A stretch of 64,000 nt of DNA from Helicobacter monodelphidis (lineage in GTDB: Bacteria > Campylobacterota > Campylobacteria > Campylobacterales > Helicobacteraceae), in contig NZ_NHYN01000001.1 in assembly GCF_003288845.1 (NCBI RefSeq), positions 1-64,000 on the forward strand, in the 5' to 3' direction. The notes below the pieces were generated by a model. The model was not told the DNA's origin. It saw only the letters and a program-made list of their open reading frames with translations, and did no database searches. Position numbers and translations under genes: made by a program. Shown piece after piece: positions 24,917 to 34,085 of this stretch (within the stretch, counting starts at the first letter, position 1; each line of letters opens with the position of its first letter).

Positions 24917-26137
24917 CTAATCAACTGGCTCAAAAAGATTGCTAGTAACTCTATAAACCTTAATATTATAGCGTACCTGATTATCCTTAATGTCTTCTGA
25001 AAACCAATCACGTTCTTTGCCAAAAAGCTTCTGATAAAAATATTCCACACCAATGGCGGTTGAATAATGAATCCAGTCATAATGCACATCTGCATCTAGT
25101 AGAGCTGCGTATTCATTCATCTCTGGAGTTCGTTGTTCACCTGTAACGCTACTCACATAAAGAGAGCGACGAGCATTTGCTTGTGTTAGATCGAAAAGGG
25201 CATAGTTAAAGCCTAGCTGGGTAGTTAAAATAACTGCTGGACGAATGCGACTATAGGTAAGTTGCGAAAGAATAAAAGCGGTATCATTGATAGCAGTATT
25301 TAAAAAAAGATTAGAGTTGCGTAAAATTTTTGCCTTAGATTGAATAGAGCGACTAAATTTTGCTGCTTGTTTGAGGCTAAAATCTTCTTGAAAAACAACA
25401 TTTAATCCTTCTGCTTTTACGCTAGCCGCAATTCTTTTTCCTGTATTACTAATATCTGTGTACATCGCAGTATTGAGTTGGCTATCCGTAAAATGTTTGA
25501 GTTTTGCAACCTGTTCTTGATAGCTGATTCCTCCAAAAATGATTTGTGGGGAAACTTGAGCAGTTTTTAATTGTTCTTTATGAATATTAGCAATATAAAG
25601 TGGAATTTTTGGGGAAAGTTTTGGAATGGAAGGGAGAGAATTTGAGGTTAGAATTGCAATAGTTCCACCAAAATGTCGTCCTTCAATATTACCTAAAGTG
25701 GCACTAAGGGATTCAAGACTTTCGTTAGGAAGGTCAAAAACTTCAAAATAAAATGAATTACTTTGTGTAGTAAGATAGGAAAGAATTGTGTTGATAGTGG
25801 TGGTTGAATACGAACCGATTTGTTTGCGTGGAAAAATAATGGCAAGTTTCATTTGTGCATCACTATTTGGATTTGGATAGGCTTTTCCAAAACCGTGTTG
25901 GTCCATCGCTTTTGAAAATGCTGAAAGTAAACGGGATTCTTTAGCGTATTGTGTAAATCGTGCAAGAAATGAAAAGATTTGTTCTTCTTTAAGGAGTTTT
26001 TCTAAGCAACGAGTGTCGCATAATTCAGGGTTGGTGTTAATCATCTCCATTGTTGGAAGCGGTAAAGGGGAGATTTCTTGCGATTTAGAATAGGCTATGG
26101 ATACAATCATTAGAAAAATAAATGAATATTTCAACAT
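24917..26137 (-). CDS. predicted periplasmic protein, binding-protein-like
   Basis: The 406-residue product begins with a signal peptide (MLKYSFIFLMIVSIAYSKS). Alternating strands and helices (AIIFPRKQIGSYSTTTINTI, GTIAILTSNSL, PQIIFGGISYQEQVAKLKHF) resemble a type 1 periplasmic-binding fold of the LpoA/ABC-receptor kind, but no family signature is certain. It starts 14 nt downstream of the glycosylase gene on the same strand. A helper of cell-wall synthesis is one possibility, as inference. Confidence 0.8.
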   Translation of the reverse strand: MLKYSFIFLMIVSIAYSKSQEISPLPLPTMEMINTNPELCDTRCLEKLLKEEQIFSFLARFTQYAKESRLLSAFSKAMDQHGFGKAYPNPNSDAQMKLAIIFPRKQIGSYSTTTINTILSYLTTQSNSFYFEVFDLPNESLESLSATLGNIEGRHFGGTIAILTSNSLPSIPKLSPKIPLYIANIHKEQLKTAQVSPQIIFGGISYQEQVAKLKHFTDSQLNTAMYTDISNTGKRIAASVKAEGLNVVFQEDFSLKQAAKFSRSIQSKAKILRNSNLFLNTAINDTAFILSQLTYSRIRPAVILTTQLGFNYALFDLTQANARRSLYVSSVTGEQRTPEMNEYAALLDADVHYDWIHYSTAIGVEYFYQKLFGKERDWFSEDIKDNQVRYNIKVYRVTSNLFEPVD

Positions 26138-26151
26138 TATACTTTAATCCT

Positions 26152-26796
26152 TCATAGTAAGTTTTTGATAAATAAAAGATCGCGCATAGCATCTTTTTTA
26201 AAAGATGGATTTTTTAGTAAAAACTTAGGGCTATAGGTTAATACGACATTCATCCCCTCCCAAATTTGTTTTTTACCACGCATATTCTGCATATCCTCCA
26301 TAAAAAAGAATTGTCCTACATTATCGCCCAAAAGCACAATAACGTGTGGAGAAAGTAGCATAAGCTGTTGATAAAGATATGGACGACAGCATTCTGTAGG
26401 TTCCTGTAGATTTGTGTCGCCTAAATTGGGAGTACATTTCAGTACGGATAATAGGGCGATTTCATCGCGTTTTAGGAGCAACACATTCTCAATCATATTG
26501 TGTAGCATTTCACCACTACGTGTAATTAGTGATGACGAATGTGAATGCGGTGTAAAAGGAGTTTCTGAAACAAAGGCAACCTTAAGATTTTGCCCATAAA
26601 AGCCGACATTCTGCTTTTGGGATTTTCCTAACAAACAAAGCTGACAATGTTGTATGTCACGCTCAACTTGCACAAGATTCTGATTTGTTGGGCGATAAAT
26701 GGCTTTGTGTTGGATTACTTTAGGTTCGAGGTAAAGCATTCCACACATTCTTTCCCAATATAATCGCCGTAATTCTAATATCTTTTCAGCATTCAT
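26152..26796 (-). CDS. uracil-DNA glycosylase family 4-like protein
   Basis: The 214-residue protein has the family-4/5 pattern: HCQLC near residue 48, FVSETPF (motif 1 region), the iron-sulfur-type cysteines in LKCTPN and ECCRPYL, and ISPHVIVLLGD-like strand LSPHVIVLLGDN. These enzymes remove uracil (and sometimes hypoxanthine) from DNA. Motif 1 reads SETPF rather than the usual GExPG, so the catalytic site is atypical. It is followed by rather than linked to other repair genes. Confidence 0.75.
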   Translation of the reverse strand: MNAEKILELRRLYWERMCGMLYLEPKVIQHKAIYRPTNQNLVQVERDIQHCQLCLLGKSQKQNVGFYGQNLKVAFVSETPFTPHSHSSSLITRSGEMLHNMIENVLLLKRDEIALLSVLKCTPNLGDTNLQEPTECCRPYLYQQLMLLSPHVIVLLGDNVGQFFFMEDMQNMRGKKQIWEGMNVVLTYSPKFLLKNPSFKKDAMRDLLFIKNLL

Positions 26797-26853
26797 AAAG
26801 TTAGTTGCAAAAAAAGAAATCTAAAAGCAATCTTCCCAAAATTCCATAAAATA

Positions 26854-27243
26854 TTATCTTTTTGAGAATTGAGGACTTCGACGAGCCTTTCGCTTTCCGT
26901 ATTTTTTGCGTTCTACAACCCTAGAATCTCTTGTTAATAAGCCCTTTGGTTTAAGAATTGCTCTAAAGCCTGTGTCATAAACTGCTAAAGCTTTAGAAAT
27001 TCCGTGTCTCAATGCCTCTGCTTGTGCAGAATAACCACCACCGAAACTTACTGCAACAATATCTACGCTACTTTCTTGTTTTGTTAGAAGCAAGGGTTGC
27101 ATTACCTTCATCTTGATTGTCTCATGCCCACCTAGCCACTCATTGAGATTTGTGCCATTAATAGAAAGCTTACCGCTACCGGGCGCAAGCCAAACTTTTG
27201 CAATTGCTGTTTTTCTTTTTCCTGTTGCATAAATTTTTGCCAT
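26854..27243 (-). CDS. rpsI: 30S ribosomal protein S9
   Basis: The 129-residue protein has the S9 features [14 protein letters not shown] at the start, [20 protein letters not shown] in the middle and a basic tail ending in PQFSKR. It follows rplM by 9 nt, the usual pairing. Confidence 0.97.
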   Translation of the reverse strand: MAKIYATGKRKTAIAKVWLAPGSGKLSINGTNLNEWLGGHETIKMKVMQPLLLTKQESSVDIVAVSFGGGYSAQAEALRHGISKALAVYDTGFRAILKPKGLLTRDSRVVERKKYGKRKARRSPQFSKR

Positions 27244-27252
27244 TTTGAATCC

Positions 27253-27672
27253 TTATTTCTTCACTTGAGCTGTATGAGGATGTTCTTCACCTGCATAGAC
27301 TTTAAGTTTTTTGATGATTGTACGTGCCAACTTTGTTTTGGGTAGCATTCCTCTAACCGCTAAACGAAAAAGCTTTTCCGGACTTTTTTCTAGCATTTCA
27401 TTCAGTACTTGTGACTTTGTGCTACCAAAATAACCTGAATGCGTAAAATATTGTTTATTATCCAGTTTTGCACCGCTGAATTTCACTTTATCGGCATTGA
27501 TGACAACAACAAAATCACCGCAGTCAACATGAGGCGTAAAGGAGGGTTTGTGTTTGCCCCTTAAAATAATTGCAATTTGCGTAATTAAACGGCCAAAAGT
27601 TTGATCTTTAGCGTCTAATACTATCCATTCTCTCTTTATCTCGCTATTATTAGCCATTTTTGTCATATTCAT
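27253..27672 (-). CDS. rplM: 50S ribosomal protein L13
   Basis: The 139-residue protein has L13 phrases [35 protein letters not shown] and RGMLPKTKL. The ATG at 27672 is preceded by AAGGGG at a suitable distance; in-frame ATGs at 27666 and 27657 are alternatives. Confidence 0.97.
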   Translation of the reverse strand: MNMTKMANNSEIKREWIVLDAKDQTFGRLITQIAIILRGKHKPSFTPHVDCGDFVVVINADKVKFSGAKLDNKQYFTHSGYFGSTKSQVLNEMLEKSPEKLFRLAVRGMLPKTKLARTIIKKLKVYAGEEHPHTAQVKK

Positions 27673-27809
27673 TGTAAAAACCCCTTGAGTGATTATTGGG
27701 AAATTCTTGCATTTATGTTACAATCCTGCAAGTGGAAGCGACATTCTAACATTTTATTCTTAATATTTACTTAATTTAAGGTTAAAATCAATTTTATAAG
27801 GGGGAGATT

Positions 27810-29015
27810 TTGATAACAGATATACAATCCAAAAAACCAGTTTTAGCAATTTTAATTTATTCTTTGGGTGGCGGAGGAGCTGAACGCGTTTTAAGTACTT
27901 TGCTACCTTATTTTCATCAAGAATTTGAAGTTCATTTAGTGTTATTGGAAGATAAAAATAGCTATGAATTGCAAGAACCTTATACGCTTTTAGGTAAAAG
28001 TCAATCCTCTGATTGCTCTTTGATGAAATTACTGAGAATTCCTATGATTGCACTTCAGTATCGCCAATTTCTTCAACGCATTCAAGCTGATTTATCTTTT
28101 TCGCTTCTTAATCGTCCAAATTATATGAATCTTCTAGCGACTGCTCCTTTAAGCATTCAAACAATTATTAGCGAACATGCTACGCCATCAATGCAATATC
28201 AAGGAACGGGGATAGGGGCAAGAATAAGCCGTTTTTTGATTCGTCGACTTTATCCTAAGGCAAACCATATTGTTAGTGTCTCTTTAGGGGTTAAAAAGGA
28301 TTTGGAGCAGAATTTTTTCATTCCGCATTCTCGTATACAAGCTATTTATAATCCTTTCGAGATTCAGCAAATTGAGGCAATGAGTCAAGAAGAGTCTGCT
28401 CTTTTGAGTCGAATACAAGATAGGTTTTCAGATCGGAAAATGTTTATTGCGATTGGGCGACTTGATTCAGGCAAGAACCACCATTTTTTAATTGAATCCT
28501 TCAAGATATTAAAAGATTCTTTAAGTGGTATTGAAATGCCCCTATTGTTGATTTTAGGGGAAGGTGAGTTGGAAGGAAAACTTAAGCAGTTAATTATTGA
28601 ATTAGGTTTGCAAAATGATGTATTTTTGGGTGGATTTATTAAGAATCCTTACCCTCTCATCAAAAATGCAGTTGCCTTGCTTTCAGCGTCTTTGTATGAA
28701 GGATTCTTAAATGTGCTTGTTGAATCCTTAGCTTTAGGAATTCCACCAATAAGTAGCGATTGTCCAAATGGTCCTAGAGAGATTTTACAATCCCAAAAGC
28801 CACCTTATTTAGAATGTGAATATGAGATAACAAAATACGGTGTTTTATTTTCTTTGCAACCTACATTACTTGCAGAAATTCTCTTAAAGGTTATTCAAAA
28901 AGATATTTGTTTTGACTCTGCCAAGTTGAAAGAATACGCTAAAAAATTTGATGCCAAGCAAATTGCAGATGCCTATATTCAGGCATTTAAGAATTGCTTA
29001 GAAAGCCATTCTTAA
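27810..29015 (+). CDS. GT4-family glycosyltransferase
   Basis: The start is TTG at 27810, set by GGGGGAG 3 nt upstream. The 401-residue protein has a GT-B fold: N-terminal loop YSLGGGGAERVLSTLL, C-terminal IGRLDSGKNHHFLIESF near residue 215, and the donor-binding EGFLNVLVE (EX7E) followed by SDCPNGPREIL. This resembles the PglA/PglH/PglJ and lipooligosaccharide GT4 enzymes of Campylobacterota. Donor and acceptor cannot be read from the sequence. It stands alone between divergent and convergent genes. Confidence 0.88.
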   Translation: MITDIQSKKPVLAILIYSLGGGGAERVLSTLLPYFHQEFEVHLVLLEDKNSYELQEPYTLLGKSQSSDCSLMKLLRIPMIALQYRQFLQRIQADLSFSLLNRPNYMNLLATAPLSIQTIISEHATPSMQYQGTGIGARISRFLIRRLYPKANHIVSVSLGVKKDLEQNFFIPHSRIQAIYNPFEIQQIEAMSQEESALLSRIQDRFSDRKMFIAIGRLDSGKNHHFLIESFKILKDSLSGIEMPLLLILGEGELEGKLKQLIIELGLQNDVFLGGFIKNPYPLIKNAVALLSASLYEGFLNVLVESLALGIPPISSDCPNGPREILQSQKPPYLECEYEITKYGVLFSLQPTLLAEILLKVIQKDICFDSAKLKEYAKKFDAKQIADAYIQAFKNCLESHS

Positions 29016-29052
29016 AACTTTTAGCTTAGTTTTTGTCTTAAGAATATTGCTT

Positions 29053-30138
29053 TTAGTATTGCTGAAAAATTTTAGCAATTTCTGTGGGATTATTACTTTT
29101 TGTCAGTGCAAGCATTAAAAGGACTCTTGCTTTTTGTGGATTTAAATCTTTCGCACCAATAAAGCCTAACTTGGAATCCGCTTCACTTGCTAAGACAATC
29201 CCAGTGCCTACCCTTGAACTTTGCACAACAATCAAACCTTTTTTCATAAGTTGTTTTAAGGTATCTTTTTGGTTTTTGTGAATGCTCCCAGCACCTGTTC
29301 CAGCGACAACAATACCTTTTGTATTTCCGTTAAATAGAGCTTGTGCTGCGATATCTGAACCATCATTTGCGTAAGAATAAAGAATATCTACTTTGGGTAG
29401 ACTCTTGAGGTTGTTAGCGTCAAAAATGCTTTTTTGGGTGTGGGGGTAGTTAGGAATATAGTTAAAATAAATAATGCCATCAAGAATATAACCCATATCT
29501 CCAGCATTTAGAGATTTAAAAGTCTCAACATTAAGGGCGTGAGTTTTACTAACAAATCTCGCACTCTGAATTTTATCATTCATAGCAACCATTACACCTT
29601 TACCCTTTGCAAGTGGGCTACTTGCAAGTGCAACGGCATTATAAAGATTCTTAGGTCCATCAGCACTCATTGCGGTGCTAGGTCGCATAGCACCTGTTAA
29701 CACAACAGGTTTATCGCTTTTGATAGTGAGGTGTAAGAAAAATGCTGTTTCCTCCATTGTGTCTGTTCCATGTGTGATGACAATCCCATCGACCTCTTTG
29801 CTTGAAAGAAGCGTATTGATTTTTTGTGTTAGAGTGAGCCAAATTTCATCACTCATGTCAGCAGAATCGATATTCGCAATTTGTTCACCCTTGATATTTG
29901 CAAGATTTTTTATTTCTGGTACAGCATTAATTAATACATCGATACCGACAACACCAGCAGTATAACCCGTTGTTTTAATATTGGAATCGATTGAGCCAGC
30001 GATTGTTCCGCCTGTGGCTAAAATCATAATGTTAGGTTTTATCATTGCTTTCCCTTGTGTAGTTGTAGGGGCTGCATGAGTAACCCCCATACAAGCCAAA
30101 ACCATTAATACCAAAGCGACTATTCTTTGAAGTATCAT
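29053..30138 (-). CDS. ansB: periplasmic L-asparaginase (type II)
   Basis: The 361-residue precursor has a signal peptide (MILQRIVALVLMVLACMGVT, cleaved near AHAA). The first catalytic triad threonine lies in ILATGGTIAG (near residue 42) and the second in ITHGTDTMEETAFF (near 121), with a lysine in GAMRPSTAMSADGPKN. Exported type II enzymes have high affinity for asparagine and often act on glutamine; they feed aspartate uptake and affect host cells. Confidence 0.95.
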   Translation of the reverse strand: MILQRIVALVLMVLACMGVTHAAPTTTQGKAMIKPNIMILATGGTIAGSIDSNIKTTGYTAGVVGIDVLINAVPEIKNLANIKGEQIANIDSADMSDEIWLTLTQKINTLLSSKEVDGIVITHGTDTMEETAFFLHLTIKSDKPVVLTGAMRPSTAMSADGPKNLYNAVALASSPLAKGKGVMVAMNDKIQSARFVSKTHALNVETFKSLNAGDMGYILDGIIYFNYIPNYPHTQKSIFDANNLKSLPKVDILYSYANDGSDIAAQALFNGNTKGIVVAGTGAGSIHKNQKDTLKQLMKKGLIVVQSSRVGTGIVLASEADSKLGFIGAKDLNPQKARVLLMLALTKSNNPTEIAKIFQQY

Positions 30139-30255
30139 GACCTACCTCCTAATAAAACTTATATTTTGACTTACAATGTACGCGTTATTGTATCATTTGA
30201 GTCTTTTAGAAAATATTAATAGTACATAAATATTTGGATGTTGGTTCTAAAATGT

Positions 30256-30261
30256 TATAAT
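30256..30261 (+). promoter_or_regulatory. -10 hexamer for the GT2 gene
   Basis: TATAAT in the context ATGTTATAATGC lies 26 nt upstream of the ATG at 30288, in an AT-rich region with no clear -35, which is usual for sigma-70 promoters in Helicobacter. Confidence 0.6.
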
Positions 30262-30287
30262 GCAAATGAATGTTAGTGGAGGGTTTA

Positions 30288-31208
30288 ATGCGGACGGTTT
30301 TTTTTACATTTATTACGCCAACTTTTAACCGTGTAGATAAGATTCACAGGGTTTTTGAAAGTTTGTGTCAACAAACTTTGCGTTCTTTTGAGTGGATTGT
30401 GATTGATGATGGCTCAAAAGATGGTACAAAGGAGCAGATTAAGGCTTATCAGCAGGAAGCAGACTTTGAAATACATTACTATTATAAGGAGAATGAAGGT
30501 AAGACAAGTGCACTTGCATTGGGTATCCCAATGGCAAAGGGAGAATTAATTATTATTGCTGATTCAGATGATTGTTTTGTTGCTGAAACTGTAGAGAAAT
30601 TTTCAGAGGCATGGTTGAAATTAACAGAGGACGAGCAAGAAAAATGTAATGGAATTCTTGCACTATGTGTGACACAAAATGGGCAAAATATTGGAGAGGA
30701 TTACCGCAATGAAGGTTATTACAATCCTATTGATTTTGCATTTGGTGGTGAAATTGAACGGGTTGGGGAAAATTGGATTGCCTCGAATGCAACAATTCTA
30801 AAGAAGCATTGGGTATTGAATGATGCAGAAAAAATGCTTGGGTTTATTCCTGAAAGCCATTTTTGGAATAAAATTGTAATGAGTGAAAAGCCAATCGCTT
30901 ACCGCATTAATCAACGTTTGAGGATATTTTATGTGAACGAAAATGAACCTTCCTTAAGTGTAGGAATTCGCAAAAAGGCACCTAAAGGTTTGCATTTTGA
31001 TGCCCATTATTTTATTACACATTATACAGATTTATTGTGGAAATATCCTAAACCTTACTTGAAACATTTATTAAAATATGCTTTATTTACGCAGTATTTA
31101 GGTTATGGATTTTTTGTAGGGTTGCAGAGACTTCCTTTGATGGTAAAAATCTTATATAGCCTTGCATACCCTTTTGCATTCTTGTTAAGAAATCGTTATT
31201 TTCGTTAA
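30288..31208 (+). CDS. GT2-family glycosyltransferase
   Basis: GGAGGG places the start at ATG 30288 (306 residues). The GT-A core has TPTFNRVDKIHRVFESL, IVIDDGSKDGT and the DXD-like metal site IIADSDDCF near residue 94. A C-terminal part with amphipathic or hydrophobic stretches (LYSLAYPFAFLL) may touch the membrane. Proteins of this type add sugars to surface glycans or to capsule or LPS. The target is unknown. Confidence 0.88.
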   Translation: MRTVFFTFITPTFNRVDKIHRVFESLCQQTLRSFEWIVIDDGSKDGTKEQIKAYQQEADFEIHYYYKENEGKTSALALGIPMAKGELIIIADSDDCFVAETVEKFSEAWLKLTEDEQEKCNGILALCVTQNGQNIGEDYRNEGYYNPIDFAFGGEIERVGENWIASNATILKKHWVLNDAEKMLGFIPESHFWNKIVMSEKPIAYRINQRLRIFYVNENEPSLSVGIRKKAPKGLHFDAHYFITHYTDLLWKYPKPYLKHLLKYALFTQYLGYGFFVGLQRLPLMVKILYSLAYPFAFLLRNRYFR

Positions 31209-31234
31209 TACTTTTACTAATAAAGGAGCTAATA

Positions 31235-31498
31235 TTGAAGTTTTTTGCTGAAGATTCTTTTTATATTTATCAACACCACAATGAGGTTGGTTGTTTATCG
31301 AAAGATAAATTTCTTGTGGAAGCCTGTATTAAAAAAGAACACGTTATTGGATACACAATTATGGCACATAATGCAAGAGGTGGGTTACAATATCAAGTTT
31401 ATGTAATTTTTGATGGTGGAAAAATTTTGTTAGATAGTTTTGTGGAAGAAGAAAAAGCAATAGAATTTTTATATTCTTTGAGAAAAGCATCAGAATGA
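31235..31498 (+). CDS. small conserved-looking protein of unknown function
   Basis: The start is TTG at 31235 behind AAAGGAG. The 87-residue product has no signal peptide or membrane segment, and shows alternating strands (YQVYVIFDGGKILLDSF) and a C-terminal helix, so it is probably a small cytoplasmic fold. I do not recognise the family. It follows the GT2 gene by 26 nt and may be co-transcribed. Confidence 0.65.
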   Translation: MKFFAEDSFYIYQHHNEVGCLSKDKFLVEACIKKEHVIGYTIMAHNARGGLQYQVYVIFDGGKILLDSFVEEEKAIEFLYSLRKASE

Positions 31499-31505
31499 AT
31501 AAAGT

Positions 31506-31556
31506 AAAAGGGTAATACACTTACTTTATGTCCTATTTTCAAATGAGTACCCTTTT
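31506..31556. terminator. possible terminator between convergent genes
   Basis: AAAAGGGTA (31506-31514) pairs with TACCCTTTT (31548-31556) across a 33-nt loop, between the 87-residue gene and murC, which converge. The long loop makes this a weak candidate. Confidence 0.35.
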
Positions 31557-32895
31557 AAGTAGTTGATGTATCATATCGAAGCATTGTTGTAATATCTCCC
31601 GCACCAAATCCAACACTTAGACCTTCAGTAATTTCTAGTAAAACTTCATGATGATTCATGACTAGTAAACGTTGATTATTACCTTGATTTATGCGTTTGA
31701 TATGTGTGGCTAAGATGGGTTGATAATGTCCAAAATGTTCCATAAAATCAATTTTTACATATTCTTCTGAAGCGGCATAGACAGGGAGAATAATTAAGCG
31801 AATATTCTTTCCAAAACATTCCTTGAAACCTTCTAAATTACTCAATAGACGTGAATATTTATGGGGTTGCCAAATTATCGTTACAATATTAACATTTAAT
31901 AATTGTGCATAGCGATGCACTGCAACAAGCGTTGCTTTTACCTCTGTAGGATGATGTGCGTAATCATCAATAATTGTTAATTTACCTTTCAGGATAACAT
32001 CAAATCGTTTTTCTATACCCTTAAAATTTAGGAGTCGTTGGCGTAAAACTTCAATACCCACTTCATCGACCAAACTTAAGATAGCCAATGATGCATCTAG
32101 TGCAATATGTTCTCCAATGCCCCAAACACGGAATAGTCCAAAGCTTTTTAATTCAAACTGTGTATAAGGCTCCCCATTAATTAGATGATAATGGATATTG
32201 CGAATATCTTTACTTGGAAAAAGGCGCATTGCCCTTAATTCTGAAAGTGTTTCTAAATAGGAATCTTCTGCGTTAATGATCCGTTTGGATGAATTGAGTA
32301 AAAATTGTGCATACGCCCCATGAAAAAGATGTAAATCATAATTGTAATTTTCCAAATGCTCCGCTTCTGCATTCACAACTATTGCACAATAGGGATTTGA
32401 GCTTAAAAAACTTTGGTCGCTCTCATCCGCTTCAAAGACAACACTTTCACTCTTAATTTGTCGCACATTTGAGCCAAACTCCTTGCTAATTGCACCGATA
32501 ATTGCACTTGATTCAGGGAGTAATGCACTTAGAATTGCACTTGTTGTACTTTTTCCATGTGCTCCAGCAACGGAATAAACCTTTTTGTCTCCTAAAATAA
32601 GGGGCAAAACCTCCTTGCGCGATAAAACCGCAATACCCTTTTGCTTAGCGACAAGAATCTCTATATTATCTTGCTTGATGATTGCTGAATGGACAACTAT
32701 ATCTTGGTCATTAATCGCTGAAGCATCGTGTGGAATGGTGATTTTAATACCCATTTGTTGAAGTTCTTTTGTTGTTTTGCTTTCTTTAATGTCTGAACCG
32801 CTAATCGCTACGCCTTGTGCATTCAGATAACGTGCAAGTCCAGAAATACCAATGCCACCAATACCAATAAAATGAATTTTTTGTATTTTTCCCAT
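31555..32895 (-). CDS. murC: UDP-N-acetylmuramate-L-alanine ligase
   Basis: This 446-residue Mur ligase has the N-terminal nucleotide loop GIGGIGISG (11-19), the ATP P-loop AGAHGKSTTSA (near 108-118), and further motifs FEADESDQSF and DDYAHHPTEV. It adds L-alanine to UDP-MurNAc in peptidoglycan synthesis. The gene follows the aminotransferase gene by 27 nt, an order I associate with H. pylori. Confidence 0.96.
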   Translation of the reverse strand: MGKIQKIHFIGIGGIGISGLARYLNAQGVAISGSDIKESKTTKELQQMGIKITIPHDASAINDQDIVVHSAIIKQDNIEILVAKQKGIAVLSRKEVLPLILGDKKVYSVAGAHGKSTTSAILSALLPESSAIIGAISKEFGSNVRQIKSESVVFEADESDQSFLSSNPYCAIVVNAEAEHLENYNYDLHLFHGAYAQFLLNSSKRIINAEDSYLETLSELRAMRLFPSKDIRNIHYHLINGEPYTQFELKSFGLFRVWGIGEHIALDASLAILSLVDEVGIEVLRQRLLNFKGIEKRFDVILKGKLTIIDDYAHHPTEVKATLVAVHRYAQLLNVNIVTIIWQPHKYSRLLSNLEGFKECFGKNIRLIILPVYAASEEYVKIDFMEHFGHYQPILATHIKRINQGNNQRLLVMNHHEVLLEITEGLSVGFGAGDITTMLRYDTSTT

Positions 32896-32922
32896 TATTC
32901 TCCGCTTCGTACAATAAAATAT

Positions 32923-34056
32923 TTATTGTTTCATATAATCTTGATATGCATAAGAAAGACGCGTTAAAGCTTCTTTGCATTGTTGTGTTTCATAAACAAG
33001 AGCAATTCTTACAAACCCTTTTCCTGCCCCATCTCTTCCCAAAAAAGAGCCTGGCAACGTCGTGATTGCATGTTTTGCATAAAGTTCTTGAGTAAACTTG
33101 ACATCATCTTTTACAAACAGCCATACATAGAATGTGAAAGGTTGAATTTCAACACCCAAAAGTTCTTGTGCTAGAGATAAATTTTGTGCATAAACCTTTC
33201 TTGCAGTTATTGCCGCACTATCGTCACTCCATGCCACAGTAGCTGCTCTTTGTAGGGGTAGTGGCACAGCACAGCCAATGTATGTTCTAAAGCGTCTATA
33301 GCCTCTTAAAATTTCTGCATCCCCAGCGACATAACCACTTCTTAAGCCGGGTGCACTTGAACGTTTAGAGATAGAATTGATGGCCAAAATATTTTTGAAA
33401 GAGTGATTTCCGACGCTTCTTGATGCCTCTAAGATTGAGTGTGGCGGAGAATTTGTATAAATTTCGCTATAGCATTCATCGCTAATAATCACAAAATTAT
33501 ATTCCAATGCATTCAGTACCCATTGTGCTAGTTCTTCTTGTGTTAATGCTTTACCTGTTGGATTATTTGGGGAATTCAGAATCACAATATCGACTTCTTC
33601 CATCTGTTGCTTTGTTAATTGAGGGGTAAAATGATTTTCAGGTGTTAAATCCATATATATAGTTCTAGCACGTGAAATTTTAGCTGCTCCTTCATAAATT
33701 TGGTAGAAAGGGTTGGGGTGTGCAATAACAGGATTTGTGCGATCAAAAAGTAGATATTGGGGTAAGTTAAAAAGCACCTCCCGTGTTCCAAAGCTTAATA
33801 CGACTTCAGAATCACTCAAAGAAATTTTATAACGGCGGATAATGTAGTCGATAATCGCATCTTTTAATCCTTTTTCTCCTTGTGATGCAGGATAACGATT
33901 TAAAAGGTCACTTGCATCTTTAAAGGCTTGCTGAATGGGTTGTGGTGTAGTAAATTGGGGTTCACCAATAGTCAAAGAAATGGGTTGAATGGGTGCTGGT
34001 TGAATTCCTTTCAAAATTTCTTGCAACTTTTCAAAGGGATATTTTTCAAATTCCAT
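32923..34056 (-). CDS. dapC: class I/II aminotransferase, probable succinyldiaminopimelate aminotransferase
   Basis: The 377-residue PLP enzyme has TIGEPQFTTPQPI near the start, NSPNNPTGK near 169, and the PLP lysine in INSISKRSSAPGLRSGY near residue 233. The context next to murC, and the equivalent pair in H. pylori, favour a diaminopimelate/lysine role (DapC), which would supply peptidoglycan precursors. Aspartate aminotransferase is the main alternative. Confidence 0.8.
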   Translation of the reverse strand: MEFEKYPFEKLQEILKGIQPAPIQPISLTIGEPQFTTPQPIQQAFKDASDLLNRYPASQGEKGLKDAIIDYIIRRYKISLSDSEVVLSFGTREVLFNLPQYLLFDRTNPVIAHPNPFYQIYEGAAKISRARTIYMDLTPENHFTPQLTKQQMEEVDIVILNSPNNPTGKALTQEELAQWVLNALEYNFVIISDECYSEIYTNSPPHSILEASRSVGNHSFKNILAINSISKRSSAPGLRSGYVAGDAEILRGYRRFRTYIGCAVPLPLQRAATVAWSDDSAAITARKVYAQNLSLAQELLGVEIQPFTFYVWLFVKDDVKFTQELYAKHAITTLPGSFLGRDGAGKGFVRIALVYETQQCKEALTRLSYAYQDYMKQ

Positions 34057-34085
34057 AAGATTCTCTCCTTATATTAAAATTAACA

